Positions 39,371 through 44,406 of a stretch of DNA of 44,406 nucleotides are shown in pieces. The stretch spans positions 1-44,406 of the forward strand of contig CANQUA010000020.1 in assembly GCA_947626915.1 (NCBI GenBank), in the 5' to 3' direction. The DNA comes from an uncultured Lachnospiraceae bacterium (GTDB lineage Bacteria > Bacillota > Clostridia > Lachnospirales > Lachnospiraceae). The first letter of the stretch is position 1; every line of letters starts with the position of its first letter. The translations under genes were made by a program, and so were the position numbers. The notes below the pieces were generated by a model. That model was given only the letters and a program-made list of their open reading frames with translations. It was not told the DNA's origin and searched no databases.

Positions 39371-41323
39371 TTACCGGATCACCGTCACCGAATCTCCCAG
39401 CACCTCAAAATTGGAGACCGGGTTGTCAGTACAGGTGACCTGTTTCAAAGCCCGCAGGCCGGACAGGGGCGACAGGTCCGTCACATAATTATCCCCGAAA
39501 TCGATGGACTCCAGGGCCGGCAGTTCCGACACAAAACTCAGATCCGTCAGATCGTTTTCGCGGATGCTCAAATGCTTCAGTCCCTTCAGCTTCGCCAGGA
39601 AATCCAGATGCTCCGTAAACTCCACGTCGTCCCAGTCGACGGAGTAGATGCCGCCCCCGCCGCTGACGCTCACATTGGCGTAGGTTTTCATATGGTTCAC
39701 GGATAAACTTTCCAGATGAGTGTTTTCCTCGATCCGGTCAAACCCGATGACGCACTCCATCCCGCTGATATTCAGGGTTCTAAGCGACGGCATGTTGAAG
39801 ATGTCCGCGATGTCCCCGTATGTAATGGTCCCGTGCATATCCAGCTCTTCCAGCGCGGGCAGAGAGGTCACGAAGCTGTAATCCCGCTCCATGTAGCCGA
39901 AGGACGAGCAGGTCAGGGACTTCAGATTGACCAGTCCCCCAAAATCTGACGGCGTATCCACGGTGCAGCTGTCCAGCGTCAGTTCCCGGAGATTTTCCAT
40001 GGAACGCAGGAAGCCCGTCTGCGTAAAACCGTCCAGGTACATTTCTTCCATGGCGGTCAGCGCGCTCAGATCCGGCTCCGGACAGCCGTAGGGCAGCTCC
40101 AGCGTCAGACTGCGCAGGCCGGTCAGGCCCTCAAGCACGGACAGATCCTTGAGCTCGCCGCAGCTCAAAATGGAAAGCGCTTCCAGCCGGGTATTGTCTT
40201 TGAGCGCGTCCAGGGATATAAATTCGCCGTACCGCAGGTTCAGCTCTTTAAGCCCGGTCATTTTCGATACAAAACCGATGTCCCGGAGGTTCTCCGACTC
40301 GATCGTCAGAGCTTCCAGCCAGGGCATCACCCCGAAGATCGTAAAATCCATGGAGCCGCTGTACATATCGAGCGCGACCTCTTTTAAGGATGTGCCGCTG
40401 ACCAGCAGGCGTTCTTCCTCCAGGCTGTCCGTGTCAAGGATCAGGGATTCCAGATGGGGGAGCTTTTCGATCCCGCTGAGGCTTACGGTGCTGCCGGTGA
40501 TTGCGATCCGTTTCAGCAGTTCCGGCTGTTCCACCAGCGCCGCCGCCTCATCCAGGCTGTCAAAATACCCGCTGACGCTCTCCAGCTTCAGCCCGGCCAC
40601 GTTCTCCGCGCGCAGCGACTGACCGGCGTCCAGCGCTTTCAGGCCGGTAAACGCCGGGAGACAGGAAAGCTCCACCGCGTAGCCGTCGTCCCGCGGAAAT
40701 TCGAGCCAGATAAGCGCCGCCTCCGGATCCTCCAGGAGATTTTCAAAACTGTAGCCCACGCGGCGGTTCTCGATCGTGGACCGGATCTCCAGCCACTGGA
40801 TCCGCGCCAGCTCTTCCTCCCGGATCTCCCCGGCTGGCCTGCCGAAGACCGCTTCCGCAAATTTCGCCAGAAGTCCCGAAAGTTCCGTATCCGCGGCCGC
40901 GTCTTTCCCCGCTTCTTCGGCGGTTGTCTGGGAACCAGCGCCCCCCTGGACCGATCCCGTATGAGCCGGGAGCCCGTCCTCGCTCCGGCCCTGACGGTAC
41001 AGCTCCACGCCGGTGACCACGGCTATAAACGCCGCGGCGCACGCCCCCGCGACGATGATCTGCTTCAGCTTCGCGCCCTTGGACAGGGGCGGCCTCGGAC
41101 GGTCGGGGACCGGCTGGTACTGGATCCTGGGAGGCAGGCCCTCTCCCGGATTTACGCGGGTCAGATGAGCGTCCCCCTCTCCCGGCGCGCCGTGGCTGCC
41201 GGGACGGTCCCATTCGATGGTATAGCGGGTATGACAATATTCGCACTCAGCATAATGCGGATTCTGTTCGTCGATCTTCAGTGTTCCGTCGCAGGCAGAA
41301 CATTTTAATTCCGTAATCTTCAT
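39371..41323 (-). CDS. Zinc-ribbon, single-membrane-segment, leucine-rich-repeat protein
   Basis: 650 residues from ATG 41323 (MKITELKCSACDG); an upstream in-frame start adds 18 basic residues and is less likely. Residues 8-30 form a zinc ribbon (Cys8, Cys11, Cys27, Cys30). A Pro-rich stretch precedes one membrane helix at about 88-108 (QIIVAGACAAAFIAVVTGVELY). A polar linker follows, and from about 230 to the end come many 22-24 residue leucine-rich repeats of the SDS22/internalin type (LKELNLRYGEFISLDALKDN and similar). The predicted layout is ribbon inside and repeats outside. Such proteins are common in Lachnospiraceae with no known role; binding to proteins or glycans outside the cell is likely. 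Confidence 0.8.
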   Translation of the reverse strand: MKITELKCSACDGTLKIDEQNPHYAECEYCHTRYTIEWDRPGSHGAPGEGDAHLTRVNPGEGLPPRIQYQPVPDRPRPPLSKGAKLKQIIVAGACAAAFIAVVTGVELYRQGRSEDGLPAHTGSVQGGAGSQTTAEEAGKDAAADTELSGLLAKFAEAVFGRPAGEIREEELARIQWLEIRSTIENRRVGYSFENLLEDPEAALIWLEFPRDDGYAVELSCLPAFTGLKALDAGQSLRAENVAGLKLESVSGYFDSLDEAAALVEQPELLKRIAITGSTVSLSGIEKLPHLESLILDTDSLEEERLLVSGTSLKEVALDMYSGSMDFTIFGVMPWLEALTIESENLRDIGFVSKMTGLKELNLRYGEFISLDALKDNTRLEALSILSCGELKDLSVLEGLTGLRSLTLELPYGCPEPDLSALTAMEEMYLDGFTQTGFLRSMENLRELTLDSCTVDTPSDFGGLVNLKSLTCSSFGYMERDYSFVTSLPALEELDMHGTITYGDIADIFNMPSLRTLNISGMECVIGFDRIEENTHLESLSVNHMKTYANVSVSGGGGIYSVDWDDVEFTEHLDFLAKLKGLKHLSIRENDLTDLSFVSELPALESIDFGDNYVTDLSPLSGLRALKQVTCTDNPVSNFEVLGDSVTVIR

Positions 41324-41482
41324 GAGACTCTGTCCCTGCTCTTTCTCTGTTTTGCGCCGCCGCGTCCGTCCGGACATCCCGGCTGCGCGGGAATCCTCCC
41401 GCCCCCGGTCCCGGGCGGACTGCTTCTGTCAGAAAAATATTACCACCTGAAGAACATTTCCGCAAGCTGAAATCTCCGCGTC

Positions 41483-42409
41483 CTACTTAAAAAATTCATG
41501 CCGGCCATGGCTGAACAAAAACGTCAGGTCCCGGTCAAACCAGCTGGCCGCTCCCGCGCTGGAACCCTGCCGGTACATAAAATACAGCGCCCCCTGAGAA
41601 TAATCCTCGCCTCCCAGGGCACGGTTGACGCAGTCGATGGTCTCTTTCGTCACGGTGCAGGTGTCGATCTTTCCGTTGGCGACCGGAGAGAACTGCTTCT
41701 TCTGATAGACGACCTCCGTGATCGTATTGGGGAATTTTTTGCTGCGGACACGGTTCAGCACCACGTTCGCAACCAGAATCTTCCCTTTCTCATCGCAGAT
41801 TCCCGCTTCCGCCTCCACGATCTTTAAAAGCACCTGATAATCGCTCTCGGTATAGGAAACCGCCGACGCCGCCTTCCGGACGACCGGCAGTTCCTCGGTC
41901 TGCTCCAGCGCGATCTCTTCGGCGATCTTTTCGCCGTCTTCGCTTAAAACCGGCTGTTCCGGTTCCTTCTGCGCATTCTCCGCCTTTCCGTTTTTACGGT
42001 TCAGTTCCTCCCTGCGGGCCTGGCGGAGGGCCTGCGTCATTTCCTTACTGAATTCCTCCCGCTCCTGTTCATCCTCCCGGATCCCCTGCATCAGCAGGGA
42101 ACCGACCAGCTGCTGTCCCTGCCGGATCGGATCTTCGGCCTCTTCCTCTATCTTCTCTGCCGTAAGCTCGTTCGATTCTTCCGTCTCCCGCTCCGTTTCC
42201 TTCACCGTCACGGCGGGCGTCTCCGCGAACGCCGTCAGGGAGCCGCTGTTTTCCGCACCGGGATCTCCCAAAGACAGGCCCGCCGCGGCCAGCAGAAGAC
42301 CCGCGCACAGAAGCGCCGTCTTGTGCCTGCGGGCTTTTTCGGCCGTCCGTTTCACGCCGCAGCCGGCGGCCCGAAAAACTTTTTGAAGAAATGAATATCC
42401 TGTCAGCAT
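41483..42409 (-). CDS. SleB-type cell wall hydrolase, membrane-anchored or secreted
   Basis: 308 residues. An N-terminal hydrophobic segment (about 31-50, TALLCAGLLLAAAGLSLG) acts as signal or anchor; a Glu-rich, probably coiled linker runs to about 190; the C-terminal Hydrolase_2 domain begins SESDYQ-like (YTESDYQVLLKIVEAEAG) with the catalytic Glu in VEAEAG, followed by VANVVLNRVRSKKFPNTITEVVYQKKQFSPV and ALYFMYR. SleB-type lytic transglycosylases cut spore cortex; vegetative paralogues such as this remodel the wall. No peptidoglycan-binding repeat is present. The upstream region carries phased repeats and two other repeat types, so regulation looks elaborate. Confidence 0.87.
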   Translation of the reverse strand: MLTGYSFLQKVFRAAGCGVKRTAEKARRHKTALLCAGLLLAAAGLSLGDPGAENSGSLTAFAETPAVTVKETERETEESNELTAEKIEEEAEDPIRQGQQLVGSLLMQGIREDEQEREEFSKEMTQALRQARREELNRKNGKAENAQKEPEQPVLSEDGEKIAEEIALEQTEELPVVRKAASAVSYTESDYQVLLKIVEAEAGICDEKGKILVANVVLNRVRSKKFPNTITEVVYQKKQFSPVANGKIDTCTVTKETIDCVNRALGGEDYSQGALYFMYRQGSSAGAASWFDRDLTFLFSHGRHEFFK

Positions 42410-42464
42410 GTCACAAGTCTCTCCTTTTTCTGATTTCCGATAAAAAATGAGGTATCACCCCCAC

Positions 42465-42536
42465 TTTCCGGTCTGTTTTCCGGTCGATACAGGCAATTTT
42501 ATGGGATATGGCTTTCAATCGCCGGGGACCGGAAAA
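42465..42536. repeat. Three copies of TTTCCGGTC upstream of the wall hydrolase
   Basis: TTTCCGGTC at 42465-42473, TTTTCCGGTC at 42476-42485, and the inverted copy GACCGGAAAA at 42527-42536. They lie in the leader or promoter of the hydrolase gene and could be an operator or pair in the mRNA. Confidence 0.45.
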
Positions 42537-42581
42537 TGATATTGTTACAAATTGCAGCGGATTTTTCAGCTGTATATTACA

Positions 42582-42631
42582 TTTTATTCACCATATGCCA
42601 GTTTTTATTCCGTTTTTGTAACATTTTATTC
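42582..42631. repeat. Iterons TTTTATTC at exact 21-bp spacing
   Basis: TTTTATTC occurs at 42582-42589, 42603-42610 and 42624-42631, each start 21 bp from the last, that is two helical turns. Copies 1 and 3 share the longer ACATTTTATTC. The array lies 175-225 bp upstream of the wall hydrolase start in AT-rich DNA. The rest of 42410-42884 shows no gene I would support. Confidence 0.5.
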
Positions 42632-42884
42632 CGATTTCTGTCTCAAATTATTTCTAATATATTACGATTCTGTTAAAATGTCAAGTTGTTCTTTTAAATG
42701 GACTGCCGGAGAGGCTGTTTCGGCGTTTTCTCGGCCGGAACACGCAGGTTTCAGGGACCGGAAGGGTACAAGCGGGGGAAAGGAAATAAAGGGAGTGGGG
42801 GAAATTTAAAAAATGAGACGAGATTTGCCAAGGGTGTTCTGCAAATATGACTGAAATCTATTATTTCAGAAAGTGCAACGGATG

Positions 42885-42924
42885 AAAAAAGCGCAGCTTT
42901 CGACCCATCCCGGCCGAAAGCTGC
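42885..42924 (-). terminator. Intrinsic terminator of the ABC exporter
   Basis: Ten-pair stem GCAGCTTTCG (42893-42902) and CGAAAGCTGC (42915-42924) followed on the minus strand by GCTTTTTT, 10 bases after the exporter stop. A second smaller stem CTGAAAT/ATTTCAG (42851-42869) follows. Confidence 0.85.
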
Positions 42925-42934
42925 TTCTATCGGA

Positions 42935-44406
42935 TTACTTTGCCGTATAATACTGCGCCTGCGCGTTCCAGAGTTCGTGGTATTTTCCGGCCGCATCGGC
43001 TATGAGCTCCTCGTGGCGGCCGGTTTGGACGATTTTGCCCTCGTGGAAGACGGCTATATTGTCGCAGAAGCGGCAGGAGGCCAGGCGGTGGCTGATGTAG
43101 ACGGTGGTTTTGTCTCCGGCAATGGCGTTGAAGCGGCTGTAGACTTCATACTCCGACACCGGGTCCAGGGCGGCGGTGGGTTCGTCCAGGATGATGAAGG
43201 GCGCGTCCTTGTAGAGGGCGCGGGCCAGGGCGATCTTCTGAGCCTCGCCGCCGGAGATCTCCACGCCGTCCTTGTCGAAGTCCTTGTAGAGGGGCGTGTC
43301 CAGGCCCCGGGGCATGTCTGCCTCCCGCTTGTCAAACCCAGCGCGTTTCAGGCAATCCTCCACTCGTGCCTGGTCGTAATCTGTGCTGGCGGCTACGTTC
43401 TGCCCCAGGCTGACGGAGAAGAGCCGGAAGTCCTGGAACACTACGGAGAAAAGGGACATGTACTCGTCATAGTCGTATTTGCGGATGTCCACGCCGTTCA
43501 GAAGTATGACGCCCTCCGTGGGGTCGTATAGGCGGCAGAGGAGCTTGATAAACGTGGTCTTGCCGGAGCCGTTCATGCCCACCACGGCCAGCTTTTCGCC
43601 AACCTTGAATTTCAAATTGACGTGCCGCAGGGCCCAGGCGTCCGTGTGGGGGTACTTGAAGGACACATCCCGGAACTCCACGTAATATTCATTGTCGTCC
43701 CGCTTCTCCACGGTGAGGGTGCCCTTGTACATATCGTTGGGGATGTCGAACCAGGAGAAGTAGCGCTTTAGATACGTGTCGTTGAGAAGCGTCATCTGCA
43801 CGGTGCTCACAAGCTCGGTAACGGCGGCGATGAGCAGGGTGATGCAGGACACGTATTGGGCGATGAATCCCACGGACACCCCGCCCCGGAGGGAGGCGAA
43901 GATCAGGATCATATAAACGCCGAACCGGAGGCTGTAATCGAATACCTTCCCCACGGAATTGAGGAGGCTTGCGGGGATGTCCGTCCGGGCAATCTCCCGG
44001 CAAAACTCGTTTCCGAACCGGAGAGACCGCGCCGCCAGGTCCTTTGCCATGCCATAGAGTCGGATGTCCTTGCCGTTGGAATACCCTGTTATGAAGGACT
44101 CCAGCTTTTCACTGCGGATATTGGTGTCCACCAGCCGGTCAAAAAAGACTTTCATGATTCGCTCGCTCCGCGACTTGAGAAGCATACCAGCCAGCAAGGT
44201 CAGGAGAACGCCGCCCATCAGGGCCAGCTTCATCCACAGGGGGATGCTTTTGACGCCGAAAAAGGACGCGGTGAGAGTGATACTGGCGGCGATTTGGGCC
44301 ATAAAGCGGATGATCTCAGCCGCGGCGGTCTCCAGATACCAGTAGTTGTAGCCGGTCATGGACTCCTTTTGTATCCGCTCCCGCAAAAGGGCCGTGTCCC
44401 GGTCCT
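42935..44406 (-). CDS. ABC exporter (fused membrane and ATPase domains), N-terminus beyond window
   Basis: About 490 residues are present; the frame stays open to the right edge, so the start and the first membrane helices are missing. Remaining membrane helices lead to the ATPase: Walker A GMNGSGKTT, signature ISGGEAQKIALARAL, Walker B FIILDEPTAALD with the catalytic Glu, and ISHRLASC. ISGGE instead of LSGGQ and the FRLFSVSLGQNVA Q-loop region mark a group common in Lachnospiraceae, often in pairs near peptide-processing or regulatory genes. Base composition of the strand is somewhat different from the neighbours (many G-runs on the plus strand). It probably works with a second exporter gene to the right. 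Substrate unknown. Confidence 0.85.
   Translation of the reverse strand, partial: DRDTALLRERIQKESMTGYNYWYLETAAAEIIRFMAQIAASITLTASFFGVKSIPLWMKLALMGGVLLTLLAGMLLKSRSERIMKVFFDRLVDTNIRSEKLESFITGYSNGKDIRLYGMAKDLAARSLRFGNEFCREIARTDIPASLLNSVGKVFDYSLRFGVYMILIFASLRGGVSVGFIAQYVSCITLLIAAVTELVSTVQMTLLNDTYLKRYFSWFDIPNDMYKGTLTVEKRDDNEYYVEFRDVSFKYPHTDAWALRHVNLKFKVGEKLAVVGMNGSGKTTFIKLLCRLYDPTEGVILLNGVDIRKYDYDEYMSLFSVVFQDFRLFSVSLGQNVAASTDYDQARVEDCLKRAGFDKREADMPRGLDTPLYKDFDKDGVEISGGEAQKIALARALYKDAPFIILDEPTAALDPVSEYEVYSRFNAIAGDKTTVYISHRLASCRFCDNIAVFHEGKIVQTGRHEELIADAAGKYHELWNAQAQYYTAK

Noticed and set aside
42410-42540. Possible c-di-AMP (ydaO) riboswitch before the wall hydrolase gene
   Set aside because: The position would suit this class, but the leader is too short and lacks its conserved core segments.
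42541-42640. WalR box for the wall hydrolase gene
   Set aside because: TGTAAC-like words occur, but no pair with the required 5-bp gap.
42552-42809. An 85-codon plus-strand frame in the AT-rich intergenic region
   Set aside because: It covers the phased iterons, changes abruptly from Phe/Tyr-rich to Gly/Arg-rich, and has no ribosome site.

Overview
The window looks like chromosome of a GC-rich member of the Clostridia, most likely Lachnospiraceae. The evidence is the Gram-positive ylxM-ffh-rpsP-khpA-rimM-trmD-rplS block, ATP-type PEP carboxykinase, CUT1 sugar-type ABC importers, a SleB-type wall hydrolase, paired half-size chromate transporters, AGGAGG ribosome sites and sigma-A type promoters with 17-bp spacers. 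The family assignment is inference. I saw no tRNA, rRNA, CRISPR array, insertion sequence or phage gene.

Layout. (1) 1-9000: a truncated aconitase-family hydratase (YbhJ-like), divergent from a LysR regulator, then a second LysR regulator; a CHR transporter pair; a CitX-CitG fusion; pgeF divergent from a tag-dinB DNA repair pair. (2) 9000-13050: a heterodimeric ABC exporter with one degenerate ATP site and an operator-like leader, followed by an overlooked 26-codon gene with its own promoter and terminator. (3) 13050-20900, all leftward: ylxM-ffh-rpsP-khpA-rimM-trmD-rplS, then lepB-rbgA-lepB-rnhB-yraN. TrmD carries a fused C-terminal DUF3781-like domain.

(4) 20950-35740: an S66 LD-carboxypeptidase, then a ten-gene leftward catabolic cluster. 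It encodes a polyol-type dehydrogenase, an NPP-type phosphodiesterase, two related TIM-barrel isomerases, a beta-propeller-like lipoprotein, a UgpB-like binding lipoprotein, its own ATPase and two permeases, and an SGNH esterase. A ROK regulator lies upstream and an sn-glycerol-1-phosphate dehydrogenase diverges from it. The ROK and dehydrogenase promoters share an operator-like motif directly after the -10. I propose that the cluster imports and cleaves glycerophosphodiester-like compounds, with the glycerol-1-phosphate half going to the divergent dehydrogenase. This is inference.

(5) 35830-44406: a CarD-family regulator, a HAD phosphatase with a perfect consensus promoter and a hairpin leader, pckA, a zinc-ribbon/membrane/leucine-rich-repeat protein, a SleB-like wall hydrolase with helically phased upstream repeats, and an ABC exporter cut by the window end.

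Most promising for follow-up: the 26-codon gene, the TrmD-DUF3781 fusion, the glycerol-1-phosphate cluster with its shared operator, and the structured leaders of tag and the HAD gene.
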